Below, one piece after another: positions 25,719 through 33,978 of a DNA stretch of 47,572 nucleotides (position 1 is the first letter of the stretch; each line of letters starts with the position of its first letter). Position numbers and translations under genes: made by a program. Source of the DNA: Alphaproteobacteria bacterium. GTDB lineage: Bacteria > Pseudomonadota > Alphaproteobacteria > SHVV01. The notes under the pieces were generated by a model. The model searched no databases and had not been told where the DNA came from. It saw only the letters and a program-made list of their open reading frames with translations. Location of the stretch: NCBI GenBank assembly GCA_009694095.1, contig SHVV01000004.1, positions 1 to 47,572 of the forward strand, written 5' to 3'.

Positions 25719-27302
25719 TTAATAAGCTGCAGCAACGCCATCGCCGCGCGGGTCGGCGGCGCCGTAGATAAGACGATCGGGCCGCAGAACGATCGCGCCG
25801 GCATGGCCCATGATCTCGGTCATCGGGGCGACCACTTCGATGTCCTGACCGACGCGCCGCAGAGCGGCGATCACGTCCTCGCCGATCCGGCTTTCGATCC
25901 GTAGGTTGCTGACCGAAGTGCCCCAGGTTCGGCCGAGAAGCCAGCGAGGTGCGGCGATGGCGTCGGCCAAATCCTGCTGAAACAGAACGTGCCGGGTGTA
26001 GACGGCGGCCTGCGTTTGCGGCTGGCCATCCCCGCCCATGGTCCCGTACACCATGCGCCGACCATCATTAAGGATGGCAAGCGCCGGTTGGATGGTGTGG
26101 AACGGACGACGGCCGGGCTTGAGTTCGTTGAGTGATCCCTCAGTTAACGAGAACGAGACGCCGCGGTTCTGCCAAGTGATGCCGGTCGCCGGAAGAACGA
26201 CGCCCGAGCCAAACTCCCAGTAGAGGCTTTGAATGGCGCTGACCGAGCGTCCGGCGGCGTCGATGGCGCCAAACCAGACGGTATCGCCCTTGACCGGCAG
26301 TGTTCCGAACGGCGCAGCGTGGCCCATATCGACGACGACTGCTGTCTGGTCGAGGTAGGCCGGCTTGAGGAACGCGGCGGGATCGGCTTTCATGTAAGCG
26401 GGGTCGGTAACGTAGTTGTCGCGGACGCGGAACGCCTCCTTGGTGCATTCGACGAGGCCGTGCACGTGTTCGAAGCCGTCGGCCTTGTCGATGCCCAGAC
26501 GATCGAACAGGCCGAGGATCATCAGCGAGGCGAGGCCTTGCGTCGGCGGCGGCAGGTTGTAGACGGTGCCGCTCCGAAGTCTGACAGAGAGCGGCTCGAC
26601 AAGTTTGGCGCGGTGCGTGGTCAAATCTTCGCGGGCCAACGGGCTCCCGATAGTGGCAAGGTCGCTCGCGATCGCGGCGCCGATCTCGCCACGATAGAAG
26701 TCCACCAAGCCGTTGTTCGCCAAGCGAGCCAACGTTTCGGCGAGACGAGGTTGCGTGAACCGAGAGCCGGCAGTCGGGGGCGCACCTCGGTCAAGAAACG
26801 CCGGCGAGTACCCAGGGACGTTCCTTAGCTCAGCGAGTTTGCTGTTCGTATTGTTAGCTTGAGTATGAGTAACGGCGAAGCCGCCGCCAGCGTACTCGAT
26901 CGCGTCGGCGAGTAAGCGCTCGAGCGGAAGACGCCCGCCCCATTCCTTCGCGATCGCCAATGCCGCTTGCCAACCGGAAACCGCACCCGCAACCGTCAAC
27001 GCCGCGAGTGGTCCGCGTGGTGGGATCGCATCGTGACCGCGTGCGCGATAGAAATCCGCGGACGCCGCAGCCGCAGCGGCTCCGCAGGCATCGATCGCGA
27101 CCGGAGCGCCGCCGTCGCTGATCAGCCAGAAATTGTCGCCCCCGAGGCTGTTCATGTGGGGATAGACCACGGCGATCGTGGCCGCTGTCGCCACCGCTGC
27201 CTCGATCGCGTTTCCGCCTTCGCGGAGAACGCGCAGGCCCGCTTGCGCCGCTAGTTGATGCGGGGCGACGACCATACCGCGCGTCGCTTGGGGCGTATTC
27301 AT
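25719..27302 (-). CDS. Gamma-glutamyltransferase family protein
   Basis: MNTPQATRGMVVAPHQLAAQAGLRVLREGGNAIEAAVATAATIAVVYPHMNSLGGDNFWLI...GDTVWFGAIDAAGRSVSAIQSLY...GMGGDGQPQTQAAVYTRHV. Confidence 0.88.
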   Translation of the reverse strand: MNTPQATRGMVVAPHQLAAQAGLRVLREGGNAIEAAVATAATIAVVYPHMNSLGGDNFWLISDGGAPVAIDACGAAAAAASADFYRARGHDAIPPRGPLAALTVAGAVSGWQAALAIAKEWGGRLPLERLLADAIEYAGGGFAVTHTQANNTNSKLAELRNVPGYSPAFLDRGAPPTAGSRFTQPRLAETLARLANNGLVDFYRGEIGAAIASDLATIGSPLAREDLTTHRAKLVEPLSVRLRSGTVYNLPPPTQGLASLMILGLFDRLGIDKADGFEHVHGLVECTKEAFRVRDNYVTDPAYMKADPAAFLKPAYLDQTAVVVDMGHAAPFGTLPVKGDTVWFGAIDAAGRSVSAIQSLYWEFGSGVVLPATGITWQNRGVSFSLTEGSLNELKPGRRPFHTIQPALAILNDGRRMVYGTMGGDGQPQTQAAVYTRHVLFQQDLADAIAAPRWLLGRTWGTSVSNLRIESRIGEDVIAALRRVGQDIEVVAPMTEIMGHAGAIVLRPDRLIYGAADPRGDGVAAAY

Positions 27303-27386
27303 GGGGTGTTTAGATTCGAAGCGATCCTTCGCGAATCTAGCGTCGCCGCCCACAGATCGTCAAACCACGGCAGGTCGAAAGCGAAA

Positions 27387-27412
27387 CGGCTAGCCGATTT
27401 CTCGGCTAGCCG
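27387..27412 (-). terminator. Hairpin, candidate rho-independent terminator of the Lys-rich ORF
   Basis: CGGCTAGCCGA-TTTC-TCGGCTAGCCG: perfect 11-bp stem with 4-nt loop, followed on the minus strand by TTTCGCTTTCG. Confidence 0.6.
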
Positions 27413-27434
27413 CTTCTACTATACTAAAAGCTAA

Positions 27435-27513
27435 CTAGCGCTTCGCTTTCTTCTTCGCTGTCTTGGATTTCTTCTTCGCAGCGGCTTTCTTCTTAACAGG
27501 TTTAGTTGCCATG
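27435..27513 (-). CDS. Tiny Lys/Ala-rich basic protein (histone H1-tail-like)
   Basis: MATKPVKKKAAAKKKSKTAKKKAKR*; 25 aa, in-frame internal start of the listed 27435..27617 ORF; hairpin follows. Confidence 0.55.
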
Positions 27514-28093
27514 GCTATGAATGCCCCCGTTTTGGGTTGAGGAAACGACGCAAGTTTTGATTCTGGGAGCAGTCGCATGCCGCCGAGCGACGATGTTACT
27601 CGCCGATCCAACTTCAAACATCACAACGCTCTTGCTCATCAACCTCACGCGTCACGAACGCTGCGCCACGGGTGCGGACTTCCTCTTCGGTCGCGTTATC
27701 TTTTTTCACTTCGCCGCGTCGCAACCACACACAGCGAAACGTACACGTTGATGTCTATATGTAGTACTTCTTCTTCGCACCTTAAAGCAACATATTTTCG
27801 CTTGCACGGTTTTTTTGTGCGCGACGACGCGTAAGTTGCCGAACGTCGGTCGCCCGCGCTTAACAATCCGGGAGAAAAAATCGGCGCTGAACCGACGCAT
27901 GGCGGCAACAATACAACGGCGCGTCAGATTGAATCTTGATCGCGGTATTGATGCCTTCGATAAAAGAGCGATGACGAGGGCCCAGGCCACCTTGGAGGCT
28001 AGTTCTTGAGCGTGTGTTTCGTTCAGCGTAAATCGGCGTTATCGTAGACAAATTAATCCGCGTTCCGCTGGATCGCGATGAGGGAGGGTACCG

Positions 28094-28981
28094 ATGCGCG
28101 TGAAGTTCGCCGAGGTAGGCGGAATACCGACTCGTTATTATTACGAAGGAAGCGGAGCGCCGCTCATGCTGGTCCATGGCGCCGGCGTGTCAGGCGATTC
28201 CTGGCTCCGCAACATCGATGAACTTGCGCGCGATTTCTCGATCGTCGCGCTCGACACGATGGGCCACGGCTTCACCGGCACCGGCGCTTACACCGGCGGA
28301 CCACCGCACGCCTACATGGTCGATCATTTGATCGCGCTCGCCAACCACGTCGGCTTCGACAAGTTCTCCCTGGCGGGGAGCTCGTTTGGGGCGATGCTTT
28401 CGATCCTCACCCACTTCAAAATCAAGGACCGGGTCGAAAAACTCATACTGATTTCGTCTGGATCGAGCACTCTTTCGGAGGAGGAGCACCTCAAGTCGGT
28501 ACAGAACGCCTACAAGAACGGCATGTCGGCGATGGAAAATCCGACCTACGAAAACTGTCGGGCGCGATTGGGACGAATCTTTTTCGATCCGAGCAAGATT
28601 CCCGAAGAATTGCTTTGGATGCAGGTGACGCTCTACGCTCGCCCCGGCGTCAAGGACAACTACGAGAAGCGAATGAAGGGGATGATGGACCCGGCGGCGA
28701 AAAAGTTCCGGGTGGCCGAGCGCATGCACGAGATCACGGTGCCGACGCTCTTGGTTTGGGGGCTAAATGATCCACGGGTGATCTACGGTCGCGCCGTGGA
28801 AGCTGCGAACCAGATCAAACAGTCCACGCTGGTCGGCTTCCCGGAATGCGGACACGAACCGCATATCGAGCACTGGCAAAGATTCAACACGGTCGCCCGA
28901 AAATTCTTAAAAGACGAACAGATCAAAGACGACCGTCAATTTGGTCAGGGCGCTGAATTCGGCGCCATAGCAGCGGAGTAG
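28094..28981 (+). CDS. Alpha/beta hydrolase (meta-cleavage-product hydrolase-like)
   Basis: MRVKFAEVGGIPTRYYYEGSGAPLMLVHGAGVSGDSW...SLAGSSFGAMLSIL (GxSxG)...VPTLLVWGLNDPRV...GHEPHIEHW. Confidence 0.9.
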   Translation: MRVKFAEVGGIPTRYYYEGSGAPLMLVHGAGVSGDSWLRNIDELARDFSIVALDTMGHGFTGTGAYTGGPPHAYMVDHLIALANHVGFDKFSLAGSSFGAMLSILTHFKIKDRVEKLILISSGSSTLSEEEHLKSVQNAYKNGMSAMENPTYENCRARLGRIFFDPSKIPEELLWMQVTLYARPGVKDNYEKRMKGMMDPAAKKFRVAERMHEITVPTLLVWGLNDPRVIYGRAVEAANQIKQSTLVGFPECGHEPHIEHWQRFNTVARKFLKDEQIKDDRQFGQGAEFGAIAAE

Positions 28982-28984
28982 GCG

Positions 28985-29848
28985 ATGCGCGCACATTTCA
29001 CCACCGTCAACGGCATTCGTACTCGCTATCACACCGAGGGCAGCGGCTACCCGCTCGTGCTCATTCATGGCGTCGGCATTTCGAGCGAGTCGTGGCTGCG
29101 CAATGTCGATGAACTGGGCAAAGATTTCTGGGTGATCGCGCCCGATTGCCTGGGGCAGGGTTTCACCGAGCCGGGCGACTACAAGAGCGGCCCGCCGCAG
29201 CCGCCCACGATCAAGCACTTGATCGGGTTGCTCGATCAGTTGGGTGTCGACAAGTTTGCGATCGCCGGGAGTTCGTTCGGGGCGATGATTTCGATCCTGA
29301 CCTGCTTTCAATTGCCGAAACGAGTCGAGAAGCTGATTTTGGTGTCGTCGGGGTCGAGCACGCTGCCGGAGGTCGAACTTGAAAAGTCGCTCAAGGAGTC
29401 GTACGCCAACGGTGCCAAAGCGTACCACAACCCAACCTTCGAGGTTTGCCTCAAGCGGTTGCAGAACGTGTTCTATAACCCGGACGACGTGCCGCGTGAA
29501 GTGATCTTGATGCAGCTTACGTCCTATCGCCTGCCCGGCGTGCTCGACGCGTACGAGACGCGCATGAAGGGACTGATGGATTTCGACGCGGTTCGCCCCT
29601 ATCGCACGGCCGAACGCCTGCACGAAATCAAGGTGCCGACTCTACTGATGTGGGGACTCAATGATCCACGCGTCATTTTCGCGCGCGCGCAGGAGGCGGC
29701 TGCTAAAATAGAGCGCGCGACCTTGGTCGCCTTCGACAAGTGCAAGCACTTCCCGCACATGGAACACCCGGCGCGGTTCAACCGGATTGTGCGGAAATTC
29801 TTGAAAGGCGAATCGATGGAGGACGAAACGCGCCGAGCCGCCGAGTAA
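28985..29848 (+). CDS. Alpha/beta hydrolase, tandem paralogue of the preceding gene
   Basis: MRAHFTTVNGIRTRYHTEGSGYPLVLIHGVGISSESWLRNVDELGKDF...AIAGSSFGAMISIL...VPTLLMWGLNDPRVIFARA; shares long stretches with 28094..28981. Confidence 0.9.
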   Translation: MRAHFTTVNGIRTRYHTEGSGYPLVLIHGVGISSESWLRNVDELGKDFWVIAPDCLGQGFTEPGDYKSGPPQPPTIKHLIGLLDQLGVDKFAIAGSSFGAMISILTCFQLPKRVEKLILVSSGSSTLPEVELEKSLKESYANGAKAYHNPTFEVCLKRLQNVFYNPDDVPREVILMQLTSYRLPGVLDAYETRMKGLMDFDAVRPYRTAERLHEIKVPTLLMWGLNDPRVIFARAQEAAAKIERATLVAFDKCKHFPHMEHPARFNRIVRKFLKGESMEDETRRAAE

Positions 29849-29889
29849 CCGCGGCGGCAGTCGATGAAGCGTCTAAACGACGGCGGGCG

Positions 29890-30987
29890 ATGGGCGCAAA
29901 CTTGATTTACTCTGCTGATTCGCACGTAAACGAGCCGGTCGATCTGTGGGTCAAGTCGATGGGCGCCAAATTTGGCGATCGAACGCCGCGGCTCGTTGAG
30001 GAGTTTCGCGGCGAGAAAGGCCGCTTCTTCTTTACCGGTCTCCGCGTGATGAAGCTCGCCGACGACGAGGATGAGCTTCGGCGTATGGGGCTTTCGCTTC
30101 AGGTCGCGTACGAACCCGATGCACGACTCGCATTTCAGCGCCAAGCTGGGGTTGATTGCGAAATCATCTATCCGACGTTTGGACTGCATCAGCTCGTCGG
30201 GCCGGACCGCGAAGCGATGCGCCGAGCGTGTGAAGTCTACAACGATTGGGCGGCGGAGTTTTGTGGCCACGACCGCAAGCGTCTGGTTCCGGTCGCCACC
30301 ATTCCGGTCGACGATGTCCGATGGGCGGTCGCCGAAATGGAGCGTTGCCGCAAGACGGGCCATTGGGGCGCGATGGTAAGCCTGCAGCCGCCGGTCGGAT
30401 TGCCGCCTTATCGCGACTCGATGTACGCGCCGATTTGGTCGGCGGCCGAGCGGCTCGGTATGCCGCTAACGCTTCATCTCGCAACTGGCCGGCGCAAGAC
30501 ACCGATCCAGGCCGCAGTCGATGGAACCACCGACGGCATGGCGGGTATCTATATGAGTACCCGAACCGAAATCATGGATGTTCTCGCTGACGATTTCATT
30601 TGGGGTGGGATTCTCGATCGGCACCCGAAGCTCGACATCATTTGCAGCGAGTTCGAGATTTCGTGGATTCCGTTCTTCTGCGCCAAGATGGATGAAATGC
30701 AGTTCGGTATGGGGCACCGCCTCAAACTGCCGAAGATTGAGATGAAAGCGAGCGACTACGTAGTCGAACGTGTATGGCACGTCCTCATCAATGACCGCTT
30801 CGGTGCCGAAACGGTCAAGATTGTCGGGCCGAAGCGTATATTATGGGGTTCGGATTTCCCACACGTTCGCTCGATCGGACTCAACGCGCGCCGCTACGTC
30901 GATACGTTGCTCGGCGCGCTTGATTCGAACGTTCGTCAGCAGGTTGTGGCGGACAATTGTGTCGGCCTTTTAGGCCGAACCCAGTAG
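29890..30987 (+). CDS. Amidohydrolase-2 family (ACMSD-like) metal-dependent hydrolase/decarboxylase
   Basis: From ATG 29890 MGANLIYSADSHVNEPVDLWVKSM...PLTLHLATG...FIWGGILDRHPKLDIICSEFEISWIPFF...ILWGSDFPHVRS. Confidence 0.85.
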   Translation: MGANLIYSADSHVNEPVDLWVKSMGAKFGDRTPRLVEEFRGEKGRFFFTGLRVMKLADDEDELRRMGLSLQVAYEPDARLAFQRQAGVDCEIIYPTFGLHQLVGPDREAMRRACEVYNDWAAEFCGHDRKRLVPVATIPVDDVRWAVAEMERCRKTGHWGAMVSLQPPVGLPPYRDSMYAPIWSAAERLGMPLTLHLATGRRKTPIQAAVDGTTDGMAGIYMSTRTEIMDVLADDFIWGGILDRHPKLDIICSEFEISWIPFFCAKMDEMQFGMGHRLKLPKIEMKASDYVVERVWHVLINDRFGAETVKIVGPKRILWGSDFPHVRSIGLNARRYVDTLLGALDSNVRQQVVADNCVGLLGRTQ

Positions 30988-31031
30988 TGGCAGAATGGGC
31001 ATTGAAAAGAAGCGCTGATACGGAGGGATAG

Positions 31032-32009
31032 ATGGCGATCCAGGAAGCAGAAACGCAGCGGCCGGCGGCTAAGAGGGACTACTTCCAGCCGCGTCGGTTT
31101 GGGCACGCCAATCTCTATATCGGCGAGATCGAACGCTCGATGGATTTCTACCGGAATGTCGTCGGACTGCGCGAAGCGTATCGCCGCCCGCGGATCCTGG
31201 CCGGGTTCCTGAACAACGGCAACACCCACCACGACATCGGCATGGTGTCGCTCGCGAGCAAAGCGGCGCGCAGTACGAAAATCGGCATCAACCACTTGGC
31301 GTGGGAACTCGAGACTCAGGTCGATCTGGTCGATGGCTATCGTCGTTCGATCGCCGACGGCATCCGCTACGACATGACGATCGATCACGAAATTTCGCAT
31401 TCACTCTACTTCAAGGACCCGGATGGAAACTTGAACGAGGTTTATGCCGATACCGAGATGCGTTGGTACAAGCAGCGTTTTGGCGACGTGCTGAAGCCGA
31501 CTCTGCAGTGGACGCCGGGCGATACCCTACCCTCGGACAAGATCCACTACGAACCCAATCCAGATTATGTCCGCGTCGAGCACGCGGTGTTTCATCCGAT
31601 CAAGATCACGCAGGCGATGCTGGTCGTCGACAATTACGAAGGTGCGTTCGACTACTACACCAAGAACGTCGGCTTGAAGCCGCTGATTGGCGGTCACGCG
31701 ACGCCCTATTGCGTGCTCGGCGGCACCTGCGGCCTGCGCGATCTCGCCTTGTTTCGGGCCAAGCCAAATCGCCCCGCCGAGCTCCATAACGTCAAGTTCG
31801 TGGTCTGGAGCGAACAGGATCTCGAAGCGTCGATCAAGCGTGCGCGGAACGAAGGCATTAAGATCCTCGCCGAAATCGATCATCCGAGCCGGCGTGGCAT
31901 CGCGATCGCCGACCCCGACGGCATCCGCATTCTTTTCTATGTCGATCGGACGAAGTCGACGCCTAACTTGGCCGGAATCGACGAGGAGACTGCGTTTTAT
32001 CTGGTGTAG
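31032..32009 (+). CDS. Two-domain VOC-superfamily extradiol dioxygenase-like protein
   Basis: FGHANLYIGEIERSMDFYRNVVGLREAYR...HDIGMVSL...GINHLAWELET...SLYFKDPDGNLNEVYADTEMRWY, then a second VOC domain ITQAMLVVDNYEGAFDYYTKNVGLKPLIGG. Confidence 0.85.
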   Translation: MAIQEAETQRPAAKRDYFQPRRFGHANLYIGEIERSMDFYRNVVGLREAYRRPRILAGFLNNGNTHHDIGMVSLASKAARSTKIGINHLAWELETQVDLVDGYRRSIADGIRYDMTIDHEISHSLYFKDPDGNLNEVYADTEMRWYKQRFGDVLKPTLQWTPGDTLPSDKIHYEPNPDYVRVEHAVFHPIKITQAMLVVDNYEGAFDYYTKNVGLKPLIGGHATPYCVLGGTCGLRDLALFRAKPNRPAELHNVKFVVWSEQDLEASIKRARNEGIKILAEIDHPSRRGIAIADPDGIRILFYVDRTKSTPNLAGIDEETAFYLV

Positions 32010-32101
32010 TCGCCAGTGTGACCGACCGCCCGGAGCACCGGGCGAGCTCAGAGGAAATGCGTTCGTTGGTACTTTGGTGTTGGTGGAGTGTACCCCTCGT
32101 C

Positions 32102-32566
32102 ATGACCGTCGAAGATCGCCTTAGCGCGCTTGGTCTCGTGGTGCCGCCGACCCACAAATTCCCCAACCAAAATCGGGTCGGGTGCGTCCGTGCCGGGAAT
32201 CTCGTCTTTGTATCGGGCCACCCGCCCACGGCGCTCCCCGGCGTGAAGACAACCGGTAAAGTAACGGGCGATCTCACGCTCGAGGAGGCGCAAATTACCG
32301 CACGCGCTTGCGCGCTCAACATGCTCGCGTCGCTCAAAGCGGAACTCGGCAGCCTAGATAAGATTAAGCGGGTCGTGAAGATCAACGGTATGGTCAATTC
32401 GTCGCCCGGGTTCATTCAGCAGTATGCGGTAATCGATGGTGCCTCGGACCTGTTTGTCCATTTGTTCGGACCCAAGAACGGGCCCCATGCACGCTCGGCG
32501 GTGGGTATGTTCGAACTGCCTCGCGCTATCCCGGTCGAAGTCGAAGGCGTCTTCGAAGTCGAATAG
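32102..32566 (+). CDS. RidA/YjgF/Rid family protein
   Basis: MTVEDRLSALGLVVPPTHKFPNQNRVGCVRAGNLVFVSGHPPT...GDLTLEEAQITARACALNMLASLKAELGSLDKIKRVVKINGMVNSSPGF...ARSAVGMFELPRAIPVEVEGVFEV. Confidence 0.92.
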   Translation: MTVEDRLSALGLVVPPTHKFPNQNRVGCVRAGNLVFVSGHPPTALPGVKTTGKVTGDLTLEEAQITARACALNMLASLKAELGSLDKIKRVVKINGMVNSSPGFIQQYAVIDGASDLFVHLFGPKNGPHARSAVGMFELPRAIPVEVEGVFEVE

Positions 32567-32649
32567 GATGAGGGCTCAGTAGCGTCATTGACCGCGTGGC
32601 TCATCCGCGCGACCATGGCGGCGGCATAGAGCGCGACCGAGGGGGGTTC

Positions 32650-33870
32650 ATGGCGATTACCGAACCGAGCGATGCCGAACCACGCGGCCGCGCGCGCCGG
32701 CCGAAACGAATCAACTACCCTGGCCGCGGCGGCAAGAGCGGATTTCATCCGCAGGCCGAGCATTCGGCCACCCTTCCGTCGTATTACTATTACGATCCGG
32801 CGATCTTCGAGCGCGAGAAAGAAGAAATCTTTTATAAGACTTGGCAGCTCGCTGGTTACGTGGCCGATCTCGCGAATGTCGGCGATTACATCACGACCCG
32901 CCTATTGGATCAGCTGATCTTCGTCGTTCGCGACAAAGATCGACGGTTGCGCGCGTTCTACAACGTCTGCATGCACCGTGGGCATACGCTGCTCGAAGGC
33001 AAGGGCAATGTGAAGAACATCACCTGCCCGTTCCATGCCTGGACCTATGGGCTCGATGGCGCGCTCAAGGCCGCCGGCAACGCCGAGAACGTGGTTGGTT
33101 TCGACCTTGACGATTTCGCCCTCAGCGAAGTTCGCGCCGAGCAGTTCTTGCATATGGTGTTCATCAACCTGGATCCCGATGCAACGTCGTTGAACGAGCA
33201 GGCCGGCGATTTGGCGGCCATGATGCGGCGCGTCTTACCGAACCTCGATCAAATGAAAAAGGTTCGCCGCGACACTTACGAAATCAAAGCCAACTGGAAA
33301 CTCTTGGGCGATCAACTCGAGTGCTACCACTGCCCGGTCATTCACCCGCAGGTCATGGGGAGCGAGGACTCCTATCTTCAACCCTCCTTCGAGTCCGAAG
33401 AGCACGGTATTTGGTCGATCGATGTCTCCAGGGGGGCCGACGATGTCTTGGAAAAAATCCGCAAGTTCCTGCCTGCCGACGTAGGTGCGGAAACGTTCAC
33501 CAAAGATGTCTATATCTGGTTCCTGTGGCCGAACTTGATTCTGATCACGCACCACGGCCCGCCCAACCTTAAGATTGGCTACGCGATGCCGGATGGGGTC
33601 GGGAACGTCGTTCGCCATATGGATCACTTCGTGCTCAATGATCCGCCGAACGCATTTGAATTGGCGCAGATGGACAACCACATGAATATCGCGGCGCCGC
33701 AAGACCGCGAAGCGATGGAAAAGCAGATGGTCGGCATTAGGGCGCGTGGCTACCGCCAAGGCCGGCTCATGGTCGATTCCGAGCATTCATGGCGGAGCGA
33801 GCACGGGGTCCACTTCTTCGACGACCTGGTCTGGAAAGCGCTGAACGGAGATCGATACGAGGCCGGCTGA
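32650..33870 (+). CDS. Rieske [2Fe-2S] aromatic-ring-hydroxylating-type oxygenase, alpha subunit
   Basis: CMHRGHTLLEGKGNVKNITCPFHAW (Rieske C-x-H...C-x2-H) and NWKLLGDQLECYHCPVIHPQ (mononuclear Fe site). Confidence 0.92.
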   Translation: MAITEPSDAEPRGRARRPKRINYPGRGGKSGFHPQAEHSATLPSYYYYDPAIFEREKEEIFYKTWQLAGYVADLANVGDYITTRLLDQLIFVVRDKDRRLRAFYNVCMHRGHTLLEGKGNVKNITCPFHAWTYGLDGALKAAGNAENVVGFDLDDFALSEVRAEQFLHMVFINLDPDATSLNEQAGDLAAMMRRVLPNLDQMKKVRRDTYEIKANWKLLGDQLECYHCPVIHPQVMGSEDSYLQPSFESEEHGIWSIDVSRGADDVLEKIRKFLPADVGAETFTKDVYIWFLWPNLILITHHGPPNLKIGYAMPDGVGNVVRHMDHFVLNDPPNAFELAQMDNHMNIAAPQDREAMEKQMVGIRARGYRQGRLMVDSEHSWRSEHGVHFFDDLVWKALNGDRYEAG

Positions 33871-33978
33871 AATGCCGGGGCGACGCTGTTGATGGACGTA
33901 TGCGCACCTAACTTTGTGTCGCGTGCGCAGCATTAGCGAGGTGTGCCGGTCGACGATGGCCCGCCAAGGGAGAAAGCG

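Noticed and set aside
27706-27990. 94-aa basic minus-strand ORF
   Set aside because: No family motif and overlapping alternatives in several frames; treated as spacer.
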